50,614 nucleotides of DNA from Pseudomonas japonica (GTDB lineage Bacteria; Pseudomonadota; Gammaproteobacteria; Pseudomonadales; Pseudomonadaceae): assembly GCF_900188455.1 (NCBI RefSeq), contig NZ_FZOL01000036.1, positions 1 to 50,614 on the forward strand. Reading direction: 5' to 3'. The notes below the pieces were generated by a model. That model had not been told where the DNA came from and ran no database searches. It was given only the letters and a program-made list of their open reading frames with translations. The translations under genes and the position numbers were made by a program. Positions 26,371 to 36,600 of this stretch are shown here, one piece after another (position 1 is the first letter of the stretch; every line of letters begins with the position of its first letter).

Positions 26371-26550
26371 GTGGGAGCGAGCTTGTCGGGGCGCCGAACC
26401 GTCGCGAAGCGCCGTGCGGACGGCGCTCGATCTCAAGAGCGCTAGAGAAACATCGTCATGCACAGCGAAGCGCCGCGCGGGCGGCGCTCGATCTTCAGAG
26501 CGCTGCAAGACTCAAGACAGGCACCTGGCGGCCTTGATGCGGTTCCCCCG
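26371..26550 (+). repeat. Composite palindromic repeat, copy 3
   Basis: It is in the same orientation as copy 1 and about 90% alike by eye, with both GC-rich palindromes, the CATCGTCATGCACAGCG link and the CAAGACTCAAGACA tail. Extra bases (CGGGGCGCCGAACCGTCG) are inserted after GAGCGAGCTTGT. It ends just past the 3' end of the glutathionylspermidine-synthase-like gene. Confidence 0.75.
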
Positions 26551-26581
26551 CAAGGCACCCCGAACCACAGCGATGAAGACA

Positions 26582-27736
26582 TCAGTCAAGCACCACATGC
26601 GGCAGGAACCGGCTGGTGTCCTTGGTGATCAGGCTGTCGTCCTCGCGGATGCCGATGCCCGCGGCCACGTCGCCGATCACCCAGGAACCGACCAGGGTGT
26701 AGCTGTCGTCAAAACGCGGCAACGGCACGAATTCCTGGAGGATGTAGGGCGCGTCGGTATAGGGCCCGTCCTCGGCAACGAACTCGCCCTGTGGTGTGCG
26801 CAATTCGATGTTCGCCCCCTCGCGGGAGAAATACGGCTTGCGCACCCAACCCGCCGGCACCGGCCGTTGCGGCTCGCGGTCGACGAACGCGGGCAACAGG
26901 TTCGGATGACCCTGGTTGAACTCCCAGAGCAAGGCGAGGATGCCCTTGTTGCTGATGATCGACTTCCACGCCGGCTCGACGAACTGGGTATCGCAACCCG
27001 GCACCGCCTTGCCGAACGGCTCGTGGAAGATGTGCTCCCAGGCATGCAGCTTGAACAGGCGCTGGATCCACTGGCCATCGAGGTCGACGAATTGCCCGTC
27101 GCGCAGGCCGATGTCCTCGATATCGATATGCCGCGCGTCGATCCCGCTGTGGGCCGCCATGCGCCGGAGGAAATCCGTGGTACCACGGTCCTCCCGCGAG
27201 CCGGACATGGCCGAGAAGTGGAACGGTGCGTCATTGGGAAAGGCGTCGAATGCCCGAACCAGGTCTTCGGCGATGGTATTGAACTGGGTCGCCGCTGCCG
27301 GCAATACGCCGGCGGCGACCTGGTGCTCCAGCCACAGCAGTTGCACCGAGCCGGCTTCCAGCAGGCTGGTGGGCGTGTCGTAGTTGGCTTCGATGCACTT
27401 GGCCGGGCCGTTGCCGTCGTAGATGAAGTCGAAACGACCGTAGAGGTGCGGATGCCCTTCCCGCCACGAGTCGCGGACCAGATCGAAGAACGCCGGCGGA
27501 ATCGCCAGACGCGTCAGCAGTTCCTCCGACGCCACCACCCGCTCCACCGCGTCCAGGCACATGGCATGGACGTCCTGGGTCGGTGCTTCGAGGTCGTCGC
27601 TGATCTGCCGCTCGCTGAACTGGTAATAGCCACGCTCGTCCCAGTAGCGCTCGCCGTCGATGGTATGGAAATCGAAGCCTTCGCTTTCGACGATGCCCTG
27701 CCAGTCCGGCCGTTCATTGATGCTGATCTTCTTCAT
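26582..27736 (-). CDS. yjfC: Glutathionylspermidine synthase-like ATP-grasp protein (YjfC/YgiC type)
   Basis: The protein has 384 residues, the length of the stand-alone synthetase-like proteins YgiC and YjfC, which lack the amidase domain of E. coli Gss. Family segments are seen throughout: MKKISINERPDWQ, GRFDFIYDGNGPAKCIEANYDTPTSLLEAGSVQLLWLE, a central ATP-grasp part with NGPAKCIEAN, and GWVRKPYFSREGANI near residue 300, a typical nucleotide-binding stretch. The family joins an amine to a peptide carboxylate using ATP. YgiC and YjfC have no firmly proven substrate, and polyamine conjugation is an inference. It is the last of five co-oriented genes, 12 bases after the DUF1190 gene. Confidence 0.88.
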   Translation of the reverse strand: MKKISINERPDWQGIVESEGFDFHTIDGERYWDERGYYQFSERQISDDLEAPTQDVHAMCLDAVERVVASEELLTRLAIPPAFFDLVRDSWREGHPHLYGRFDFIYDGNGPAKCIEANYDTPTSLLEAGSVQLLWLEHQVAAGVLPAAATQFNTIAEDLVRAFDAFPNDAPFHFSAMSGSREDRGTTDFLRRMAAHSGIDARHIDIEDIGLRDGQFVDLDGQWIQRLFKLHAWEHIFHEPFGKAVPGCDTQFVEPAWKSIISNKGILALLWEFNQGHPNLLPAFVDREPQRPVPAGWVRKPYFSREGANIELRTPQGEFVAEDGPYTDAPYILQEFVPLPRFDDSYTLVGSWVIGDVAAGIGIREDDSLITKDTSRFLPHVVLD

Positions 27737-27748
27737 CGTGCCCTGCCC

Positions 27749-28540
27749 TCAGCCGCCGAAGCCGGAACTCTTGCCACCCCAGCCGCTGCGTGCGCTGGCC
27801 TGCTGGCCGAAGCCGCCGCGGGAAATGCTGGAACTGACGCTGGAACCCGAGCTGGAACGGAATGCGGACGTGCTGCTGGTGGAGCGCGACGAGCCGGAGC
27901 CGCCGTAGTAACCGGACGAGCTGCCTTGCTTGTCGTCCTGCTTGTAGCGCTGCGGCTGGGTCGAGCGGCTGAAGGTCTTGCCCTGCTCGATCTGCCGCGA
28001 CAGGGTCGAGGTCTGGTAACTGCCGCGGGAATCACGGTTCTGGTAGACCGGTTGCGACTGGTAGCGCGGTGCGCTGCGGTTGCTCATGGCATTGCCGATC
28101 AGCATGCCGGCCAAGGCGCCAGCACCCGCCGCGGCAACGGTGCCGCCGATGCCACTGGACGAAGCGCCCTGTTGCGCGGCCTGCTGCTGGATCTGCTCGG
28201 CCTGCTCCTTCGGCATCTCGCCGGACATGGCCAGCTCGAACCCGGCCATCTGCGGCATGAACTGGCCGTCCGAGGTGGGCTGGCAATAACCCTCGACGAA
28301 GTCGGCGTCGCAGGCGGCGCGGTCGGCGTAGACCGGGGCGACCTTGCGGTGGTCGACCATGGCCTGGATATAGGCGTCGGAACACACGTCCACGGGGAAC
28401 TTGGCGTCGACACAGGCCTGGACGTTCTTGAAGTTGTCCTTCACCGACCAGGTGACGGTCTGCTCGGGGTCGCTGCAACCGCTGATGGCCAGGGGCAGTG
28501 CGCCGACCAGCAGCAGCTTGGTGGAACTAGGGCGTCTCAT
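27749..28540 (-). CDS. yjfM: DUF1190 (YgiB/YjfM) lipoprotein-like protein
   Basis: The protein has 263 residues. The N-terminus MRRPSSTKLLLVGALPLAIS-GC looks like a lipoprotein signal with Cys at residue 22. The YgiB-like domain follows: VQACVDAKFPVDVCSDAYIQAM, CDADFVEGYC, then QFMPQMAGFELAMSGEMP, with conserved Cys. A Gly/Ala-rich helix (AAGAGALAGMLIGNAMS) leads to a long Ser/Gly/Arg/Gln low-complexity tail. In E. coli ygiB-ygiC and yjfM-yjfC are paired; here the partner synthase gene follows directly. The function is unknown; an envelope role is likely from the signal. AGGAG stands 6 bases before the ATG. The longer upstream frame has no such site. Confidence 0.87.
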   Translation of the reverse strand: MRRPSSTKLLLVGALPLAISGCSDPEQTVTWSVKDNFKNVQACVDAKFPVDVCSDAYIQAMVDHRKVAPVYADRAACDADFVEGYCQPTSDGQFMPQMAGFELAMSGEMPKEQAEQIQQQAAQQGASSSGIGGTVAAAGAGALAGMLIGNAMSNRSAPRYQSQPVYQNRDSRGSYQTSTLSRQIEQGKTFSRSTQPQRYKQDDKQGSSSGYYGGSGSSRSTSSTSAFRSSSGSSVSSSISRGGFGQQASARSGWGGKSSGFGG

Positions 28541-28554
28541 GGGCTTCTCCTGGC

Positions 28555-28980
28555 TCAGGCCGACGGGGTCATGCAGGCCGAGTTGAGGAAGCCGACGCTG
28601 ATGGCGACGGCGGCAGCATAGATGGCCGCGGCCAGCTCGCCCTCGACGATGCGTTTGGCCAGGCCCTTGAGCACCAGGCTGGTACCGACGAAGGCCAGCA
28701 GTTGCACGACGGCGGCGATCAGCGCCCAGACCACCACATCGACCACGCTGATGCTGTAGGCGATGACATTGCTCGCCGGCAGGGCGAAACCGATCAGCGA
28801 ACCGCCCAGGGCGATGGCCGCCGCCGGGTTGTTCTGGCGGATCTGGTCGAACTCCTTGTGCGGGGTGATCAGGGTGTAGAGGAACTGGAACAGGGCGAAC
28901 AGTGCCAGGGCGACGACGATGTAGAGGACGAATCCGAATACGGCGGTCGCATCGAGCGACAGTCGGAGTGCTTCGAGCAT
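28555..28980 (-). CDS. yjfL: DUF350 inner-membrane protein (YjfL)
   Basis: The protein has 141 residues with four predicted membrane segments at about 12-34, 53-73, 80-102 and 116-135. The DUF350 signature lies in NNPAAAIALGGSLIGFALPASN (split here by position) around residues 50-71, with GELAAAIYAAAVAISVGFLNSACM near the end. DUF350 proteins are small polytopic membrane proteins of unknown activity that recur beside PspA-like and glutathionylspermidine-synthase-like genes. The gene lies 12 bases after the DUF2491 gene and 14 bases before the DUF1190 start, so the five genes are very likely one transcript. Confidence 0.88.
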   Translation of the reverse strand: MLEALRLSLDATAVFGFVLYIVVALALFALFQFLYTLITPHKEFDQIRQNNPAAAIALGGSLIGFALPASNVIAYSISVVDVVVWALIAAVVQLLAFVGTSLVLKGLAKRIVEGELAAAIYAAAVAISVGFLNSACMTPSA

Positions 28981-28992
28981 GGTGCTTCCTTG

Positions 28993-29652
28993 TCAGATAA
29001 CGGTGATATCGGTGAGTTGCAGGGTGATGCCGACGGCGGTGGACAGCGCGACGTTGCCCTCCTCGTCTTCCTCGACGGAGAACAGCAGGAATTCCCGGCG
29101 GTTGACCAGGTCGATGTCGCGGGCATAGAGCATGCTGTGGTGGCTTACCCGGTAGCGGGCTTCCGGGTTGCTCACCTGCTCTTGCATGGGCACCAGCTCG
29201 GTCTGGCCGTCTTCCGAGCCCCACTGGCGCTGGTACTCGATGCCGTCCAGGGCGAAGGTCGGCAGGCCGATGAGCGACTGCGGGCCGGTCAGGCGCAGCA
29301 GTTCGTCACGGCTGTTGATCGGGGTGACCTGGTGGTAGCCGAACAGGATGATGTCTTCGATGTCCTCGGCGCCGTTGCCGTGCATCACCACCTGCAGGAA
29401 ATAGTCCTCGTCGTCCAGGTAGAAGCGCTCCAGGCGCGTGCCCTGGCCGAGGTCGAGGGTGCCGGTGGCCCAGACCTTCTCGTCGCCCGGGAGAACCAGG
29501 GTCGAGGCGTCGGCGAGGAGCAGTGACAGGTGCTTGTCCAGGCACAGCATGCGTTCGGGGGCCAGGCCCAGGGGGGCCTGCGGGGCGGTGGTGGTGACGG
29601 GCGCGGTCGGCAGGGGGGCCTGCAAGCCGAGCATGCGTTTGATCCAGCTCAT
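28993..29652 (-). CDS. yjfK: DUF2491 protein (YjfK)
   Basis: The protein has 219 residues and no signal or membrane segment. It opens MSWIKRMLGL, then a Pro/Ala/Thr linker, then a compact domain with LERFYLDDEDYFLQVV, INSRDELLRLTGP and RVSHHSMLYARD. This matches the YjfK/DUF2491 family, whose function is unknown. It is the second gene of the PspA-DUF350 operon, as in E. coli, where yjfK follows yjfJ. A palindromic repeat separates it from the PspA-like gene. Confidence 0.82.
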   Translation of the reverse strand: MSWIKRMLGLQAPLPTAPVTTTAPQAPLGLAPERMLCLDKHLSLLLADASTLVLPGDEKVWATGTLDLGQGTRLERFYLDDEDYFLQVVMHGNGAEDIEDIILFGYHQVTPINSRDELLRLTGPQSLIGLPTFALDGIEYQRQWGSEDGQTELVPMQEQVSNPEARYRVSHHSMLYARDIDLVNRREFLLFSVEEDEEGNVALSTAVGITLQLTDITVI

Positions 29653-29685
29653 TACTAATCCTTGGGATTGCCGGGCCTGCTGTGC

Positions 29686-29772
29686 AGGCCTTCGCAGGCA
29701 AGCCAGCTCCTACAGGGCGACGCGCGACTCTGTAGGAGCGTGGCTTGCCCGCGAAGGACCGCAAAGCGGTCC
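29686..29772. repeat. REP-type inverted pair inside the yjf-like operon
   Basis: Two oppositely oriented Pseudomonas REP units (GGCAAGCCAGCTCCTACAG and CTGTAGGAGCGTGGCTTGCC) flank about 14 bases. A perfect GGACCGC-AAA-GCGGTCC hairpin follows at 29756-29772. It sits in the 131-base gap between the PspA-like gene and the DUF2491 gene, where it may stabilise the upstream transcript or attenuate read-through. Confidence 0.75.
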
Positions 29773-29783
29773 CCAAAAACGCC

Positions 29784-30491
29784 TCAGAGGGCCGCTTTGC
29801 TGTCCTGTTGCTTGGCCCGCAAGCGCGCCAGCACATCATTGGCGCCGGTCTGCTGCGCGCCGATCCCGGCCGCTTGCAGGCGCTTCTCCAGATCGTCGCC
29901 GCTGCTCACTTCGGCCAGCTCCCGCGCCGCGTCCAGCTTGGCGTCACGCTCGTCCTGGCGCTGCTTGATCCGCGCCAGGGAGTCCAGCGCAGTCTCCACC
30001 TTGCCATTGGCGCCACCGGTGGCGCTGGCGGTGGCGACCCGGGCCTGCTGCACGGTTTCCCGCGCCTTGGCCATCTCGGTCTGCTGGCGCAGGCCCTTCA
30101 GACGACTTTCCGCCTCAGTGATCTGCGCCTGCAACAACCCGACCTGCCTGTCGAACTGCGCGGCCATCTCGCGCTCCTGGGCGATCTGGGTTTCCAGCTC
30201 GGCAACACGGCCGGCGCATTCGGTGGCCAGGCCTTCCTGTTCGGCGTTCAAGGCCGCCAGGGCCTTGCCTTCCCAACTGGCGATGTCGCTTTGCAGGCCA
30301 TCGACCCGCTGCTGCGCCAGCTTGTGCTTGGCCTTGATCTCGATCAGGCCGTTGCGGGCCTTGACCAGGGCGGCGTCAGCATCGCGCTGCTCCTGTTCGA
30401 GGATGCGGATGGCATTGGCATCGACGATCGCCTCGCCAACCTCGGAGGCGCCGCCGCGCACGGCGGTCACCAGTTTCTTCCATAGGCTCAT
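29784..30491 (-). CDS. yjfJ: PspA/IM30-family membrane-stress protein (YjfJ)
   Basis: The protein has 235 residues and is almost wholly predicted as coiled coil from residue ~25 to ~180. It opens MSLWKKLVTAVRGGASEVGEAIVDANAIRILEQE (split: helix 1, then the coil), which resembles YjfJ more than canonical PspA. PspA/IM30 proteins bind inner membranes and form ESCRT-III-like assemblies; PspA also restrains PspF in E. coli, but no pspF is near. It is the first gene of a five-gene operon matching E. coli yjfJKLMC; the yjfI gene that precedes it in E. coli is absent. The start follows AGGAA by 7 bases. The 136-base leader (30492-30627) shows no convincing sigma-54 or sigma-70 promoter. Confidence 0.88.
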   Translation of the reverse strand: MSLWKKLVTAVRGGASEVGEAIVDANAIRILEQEQRDADAALVKARNGLIEIKAKHKLAQQRVDGLQSDIASWEGKALAALNAEQEGLATECAGRVAELETQIAQEREMAAQFDRQVGLLQAQITEAESRLKGLRQQTEMAKARETVQQARVATASATGGANGKVETALDSLARIKQRQDERDAKLDAARELAEVSSGDDLEKRLQAAGIGAQQTGANDVLARLRAKQQDSKAAL

Positions 30492-30627
30492 GGGGGAGTT
30501 CCTGTTCTCAAGCATCAGTAGGGCAAGACAACGCACATGCAGCATGCGCAAGGTTGCGGACGGTACAGAGGATCGTTTTGCCACGCAATGCCTTTGTGTG
30601 GTGCAGACCAGAGCCTCTTGCAAGCTG

Positions 30628-33600
30628 CTACGCAGGGAACCGCTCGCGCCCGCCAAGGGGCCCCGCGACGATCGAGACCAGCGTGGTCGCCTCCGGTGGA
30701 CGCGGCACGAACGACTGCACCAGGGTGTTGGGCCCGGAGTACATGTCCAGGGTCTTGCCCCAGGCATCGAGCAGCGACTCATCGAACTGCCGGGCCAGGC
30801 CGACGAACAGGTTGCGCGTGGTTTGACCCGCACGTTGCAGGCGGCCCGCGCCATAGGTGCTCAGGGCATTGACGCCCTGCTCGGTGCCGAGGGCCCCGGC
30901 CGGCATGAAGGTCGCTTCCTCGAAGGCACGCACGGCATTCCCTCCCGCCGCCCTGGCGTCCGCATAACCGGTCGCCAGCTTCGACAGGTAGGCTTCACGA
31001 GCCTGGAGCACCCTTTGCAGGTCCTTGGGCGCGCGTACCTCGTAGAGCCGTGAGCGGGGCGTCGCTCCACCGCCACGTTGGCTGAGCCATTTCCTCGGCA
31101 TGCCTTTCCAGCCGTTGACCGTCATTGCAGCCCCGGCGGCCGCACTGCAGATGGCGAATACTTGCCCCCAGGCTTCCAGGGTTCTGGACAGCGCGGGATC
31201 GCTTTCCGCCAGGAGGAGCGAGGTGACATCCAGGACGAAGGAAACCGCCGCCAGGGCCGTGGTAGCGATGGCCGCGAGCGCCGACATACCCGCGGTGAAG
31301 GGCGCCAGGAGCACGCCCATGGCACCGACCGCCACGCGAAACGCCGTGGTCTGGATAAATGGCATCGTGCCCCAGCGCTCGTACTGAGCGACGACCTGAT
31401 GCCCGCTGGGATCATGCTTGTTGACCGGGTCGCCATCGCCATAGGCGTAGGCTGCCGCGCCACCGGCACCGAAAGGACTCCAGCTGTCGGGGCTGAGAAA
31501 ACGTCCCCACTCCGGGTCGTACAGGCGATAGCCATTGCCCAGGTAATGAAGGTCCAGCAGGTTCAGCGCCTCGCCCTTGAAGCCCAGCCAGTTGTCGCTC
31601 TTGCTGCCGGAGTAGCGCTTGCCATAAGGCTCGTAGCGGAACCAGGTGATGGCTTTCGTCGCCAGGTCGAGGCTGGCGAACACCGTGCCGTTGGCATCGC
31701 GCAGCTCGAACGAGCGGCTTTCCTTGCCGTCGGCATTGGCGTCCTGCATCAGGCACCCACGACTTTCGTTGCGCAGCACCAGGGTACGCTTGGCAACGCC
31801 GCCCTTGGCCGAATCGCCGCGAACCACCGCATAGACCCGGTCGCCGCGGTAGTGAAAGGTCTCCGTCCGGGTACCGCGGGTGCCGCCGCGCACCCGTCCC
31901 TCGCTGTCGTAGCTGAAGGTGTACTGGCTAGCGCCTGCGTCCAGGGAATAAGTGTTCACCTGACCATTATCGTGATAGCTGATCTGCCGGTCGCCATCGA
32001 GGGTCAGCCTGCCGGCACTGTCGTGGCTGATGGGCGGACCGGCAAGCCCCACCGGAATCTCCCGCGCGGAACGGAACTTCTGGGTGCGCAGCAAGCTATC
32101 GGCCGCGGTGGTCATGTAGTAGAACCGGTGGCGATCCAGCGAACCCGCCTGCTCCTGCAGTTCGATGTTGCCCAGGGCGTCGTAGCTGTACGACAGCGCC
32201 AGGGTGTCCGAGGGCTCCCACTGGCTCAACCGCAGGCTGCTGTCGTAGGTATAGCTGTCCGAATGCACTTCGGTCTGCGTCGTCTTGTCCTTCACCTGTT
32301 TCGTCGACTTCAACGTGCTCTTGCGCAGGCGCCCGTCCGCCAGCAGGGTACGCTCCAAGTCCAGCTTGTCCATGCCGGCGCAGGTGAAGGTGCGGCGGAC
32401 TTCCTGGCCAAGTTCATCGTAGTGGTAGCTCACCGTCATCGTCAGGTTGCCGGCCTTCAGTGCCTTGACGGTCTCGCTGACCAGCAGGCCATTGTCGGCA
32501 TAGGTGAAAACCGACTCGCAGTGCTCGTTGACCGAGCGGGTCACCCGGTCGAAGAAATCATATTCGTAGCCGGTGGTTGCGCCCGTGAGGTCGTTGAACG
32601 ACAGCACGCGCCCGCTGGTGCTGAACAGCAGTGTCGAGGTTTCGGTCGCCGTCTGGCTGTGGGTGCGGGTGCTCTCCTCCGTGCTGCTGGCATAGCCATC
32701 CAGCGCCGCGGGCGCAGCGCCCGGCGCCTTGGGCTGCGCCGCAGTGCTGACCCCGGCGTAGCTGAATTCCGTCAGCAACTGGCGGACGGTCTGGCTGGAC
32801 ACGCGGCCGAGCAGGTCGACCGTCTGGCTGCCCAGGGCATGCTCCTTGCCCGCACGCTTGACATAACCCTCCGCCGCCACCGCCGCCAGGCTGCTGTCGG
32901 GATAGCGATTACCCAGCTCCGTGCCGTCGCGGGTGGTGCTCAGCAGGCGTCCGGCGGCGTCGTAGGTGAAGGACGATGCCGCGCCTTCCTTGGGCGAGAC
33001 CTTGGTCATCCGGGCGTGCTTGTCGTATTCGAAGACGATCGCGTCGTGCTCGGTTTCCTTGCCGGACTTGTCGATCTTCAGATAGCGGATCGACTTCAGC
33101 AGCCCCTCGGCGGACAGGCTGCGTTCGATCTTGCAGGCGCCGCCGTCGCTCGATGCATAGTGCTCGACGAACACCTTCCTGGCGCTGTTGAACTGCCGCT
33201 CCACACTGAAGCGCCCTTGCACGAAGCGTTCGCCTTTCACGCATGGCTGCTGCGTCTGGGATACGTTCGCCAGTTCCTTGCCATTGCCGTCCTTGAGGAC
33301 GTTGCTGATCGAGATCGCGCCCGTGAGCGGCGCGTAAGTGCGCTTGACCTCGCGTTGCGAGACCTTGCGGTTGCCCTTGCCATAATCGCTCTCGGTGCTC
33401 TTGCTGACCCGACCCAGCCTGTCGTACTCCCAGCGTCGGGTCTCGAGGAAGCTGCTCGCACCCGCCGGTTTGAGCGACAGCGAGGTGCGGCGGCCCAGGG
33501 AGTCCCTTTCCAGCCGGGTGGTGGTGCCGCCCTCGACCAGGTCGCAGCGGGCAACCAGCTTGCGCTGCAGCGAGCAGGTAATGCTGTGCCGGGTCTTGCC

Positions 33601-36600
33601 GTCCTTGCTGGCCGTCTCGCTCGTCAGGTTGCCCTGGGGGTCGTAGGTGAAGGCAGTCTCGACGCCCTCGCTGTCGACGCTGCCGTGCAGCCTGCCGGTC
33701 AGCCGCGAGCGCGTCTGGCTGGAGACGATGCTGGTCTCGCCCGCGCGCGCGAGGGTGGTCTTGATCGTCAGCAGGTCGCCATCGACCGTGTAGTCGAACG
33801 TCGTGGTGCGCAGCGAAGACTCCACCCTGGCGCCTTTGTCCGTGAGCAGCACCGTCTCGATCGACTTGACCGTGCCGAACCCCGGCTGCTGCGCGTCGGT
33901 GTGGTAGTCGAAGGTGTCCAGGGACATGGATGCGCCTTTCCATGTCTTGAGCTTGTAGCCAAGCTTGTTTTCCTTGCTCTGGGCCACCAGGCTCTTTTTC
34001 AGCTCGGCCTTGAGCGTCTCGTACCCTTTCTTGTCGTTGCCACTGGTGGCGGCGATCTGTCCGTCGAGGCTCTTGATGAACTCGGCGGCGGCCGCGGTAG
34101 CCGCTTTCAACTGGGCCGCCTCGACATCGACTTCAATGGCATCGGGCTGCAGCACCGTCAGCTTCTTCTTCACCCGGGTACGCCCGTCGACCTGGTCATA
34201 GGCAAAGTACGTCAGGCGCTGGGCCTGCTCCACGCCATCGACCTTCTGCGTCAGCAGTTCGGACTCCACCTCCCCGGCGAAGGTCGCGTCACTGCCACAA
34301 TGGTCGATGGCCACCGGCAGGTTGAACGCGTCCTTGGCGTAGTCGTTCTTCGCCGGTTTCATCGCGACCGTGGTCTTGATGTAGGTGCCCCAGGTCATCC
34401 CGCCGGAACCGCCGATGACGAACGCCAGGCCGATCGGATTGATGAAGTCGAGCGCCTTGAACAGCCAGCCGAACAGGCTCCAGTCCTGCACCTTCTCCTC
34501 GGTTTGGCGGACCTCGAACTGCTGGTAGTTGTTGTAATAGGTGTAACGGGTGGTCTGGTCGTTGTCCCGACGGCTGATCGGGTTGCCGATGGCATCGATG
34601 CGCATTTCCTGGTCGTCGACCAGCACATCGCCTTCCCACACCTGGGTGACCGACAGCATGCACTTGTTCTTCTCGTCCAGCCGGTGATGGTGCTTGCGAC
34701 AGATCTGCACCTCGTCGCTGCCGTAGTCTTCGAGGCTGGAGTGCTGGTTCTGGAAGCGGTAGTTGCGCTCGATCGCCGTTCTTGGCGCGGCCATGCGGAA
34801 ATAGGCGATCACCCGCGTCACCTCGGCGGTGTAGGTGTACTCATGGACCAGGTCGTCCATCTGCTCGCCCGGGCAGATATCGTGGCGCTTGACCCGGCCG
34901 TCGCCCGTGTATTCCAGGGTTTCCTTGCAGAGGGTCTTGTCGGTTTCGGTTTTCTTGTCCACGGTGAAGTCATGCTGCGGCTCGACCCTGATGCCGGTGA
35001 GCCTGCCAGCCTTGTCCTGGCTGACGGTGTAGCAGGTCTTGCCAGCGCTCGCCAAACCGTCTTCCTCGATCAGGATATCGGGTTCTTTCTCAGACTTTTC
35101 CCTAAGGGTGAACGTCCTCTTTTCCGTCTTGCTCCCGGGAAACACGACGACCGAGCCCAGCATCTCGATCACCTTGCTCTTCATTCGGATCCGCTTGGCT
35201 TCCAGCAGGACCGTCTCGCCCTTTAGCACCTTGAGTCCTCCTGCCTCGTAGACGAACTTCAAGGACCGTCCAGAGGCCAGGGTGTACTCGCACAGAAGCA
35301 GGGTCATGCTGGTCTTGTTGAACGACGCAAACGCGAACGCGTCCCGGGTTCCGTCCTTGTAGGTCACGGAAACACCGGTGCACTGGATACCGACCAGGGT
35401 GCTGGTATGGATCGGGCTGATCTTGAAGTCCCCGCCGTTGAAATCCTCCTGGGTGTTGCTGACCCGCACGCGCCGGCCATCGCGCAAGGTCAGGATGAAA
35501 TCATTGGCCGCCCAGGCCTGCGGCAGCTCGGCGGACAGACAGGCCTTGCCGAACTGCAGATGAACTCCCTCCCCGGCGTTGTACGCCAGGCTGACCTTCA
35601 GCGGATCGCTCAAGCTGTCATCGGCGTAAAGGTCGGCAAGCGGAATCTGCAACCTCGGCAACCCCGAACGAGGATCGACGAAAATCCGCCGACTGGATTC
35701 GGCGTAGTGGTCGAACAACTGCTTCGCTTCGCTGCTCATGCCGGGCAGCACCGGTGCGATACCCGGGATGATCTCCACCTCGACTTGCAGACCCGACCCC
35801 TTCGGCGTCCACAGGTAGTTTGCGCCCATGCTGAACGCCGGCTCCATGATGAACAGCTCCGGCTTTTCCTCGCCAGCCCGGACAAACCTGCAGCGCGCGT
35901 TGATCTCCTTCGACATGTCCTGCGTCCAGGCCTGCAGGCCGTAGCGTCCCGCCGTCGGCCAGAATGCGACGCTTTCGAAGATCCGCCCGGTCTTGCTGCC
36001 CTTCACCCGCACGATCACCTGCTGGTTGATCTTCAGGTCGAGCTTGCCGAGCTGCGGGCCCTTGTCCCAGTTCTTCAGGCTGGGGAACGTGTGGAAGGCG
36101 CGTATTTCGTTGGCGCAGCCCCAGATCGTGTTCAGGTAGCCGCTGGCGACAGGGGTCGGCTTTTCCGAGTCTTTCTGCTCCCCCGCCACGATCAGCTGGG
36201 TCTGGCCGTTGACGCGGCTGGCCAGGTCCTTGGGCGCCAGCGACGTGCCTGTGCGCTTGTTCGTCGGCGTGAAGTTGATCTCCCGCAGGATCTCCTCGCT
36301 GCCGTCATCCAGCACGAACACCTTGCAGCCCTCGTTCGCCCTCAGCTCCCGTTGCGACGAGATGTAGCCGAGCTCCGTCAGCTTGCCCACCCCCATCCGC
36401 ACGCTCAGCTTCGCGTCCCTGGGCAGCCAGATCAGGTTGCTGTCGGCACTCTCCGTGGGAACGAAGGTCTTGCTCGTGGTGGTCTTGACCCCGGCCTTGA
36501 GATAGAGGCTGTGCTGGTTGATGTACGCCGCCGCGTCCTTGGCCCACTGCGCGGCCTTGAGCCGCGCCGGGTCGGGGGTAAAGGTCAGTACCTCGCAGAA

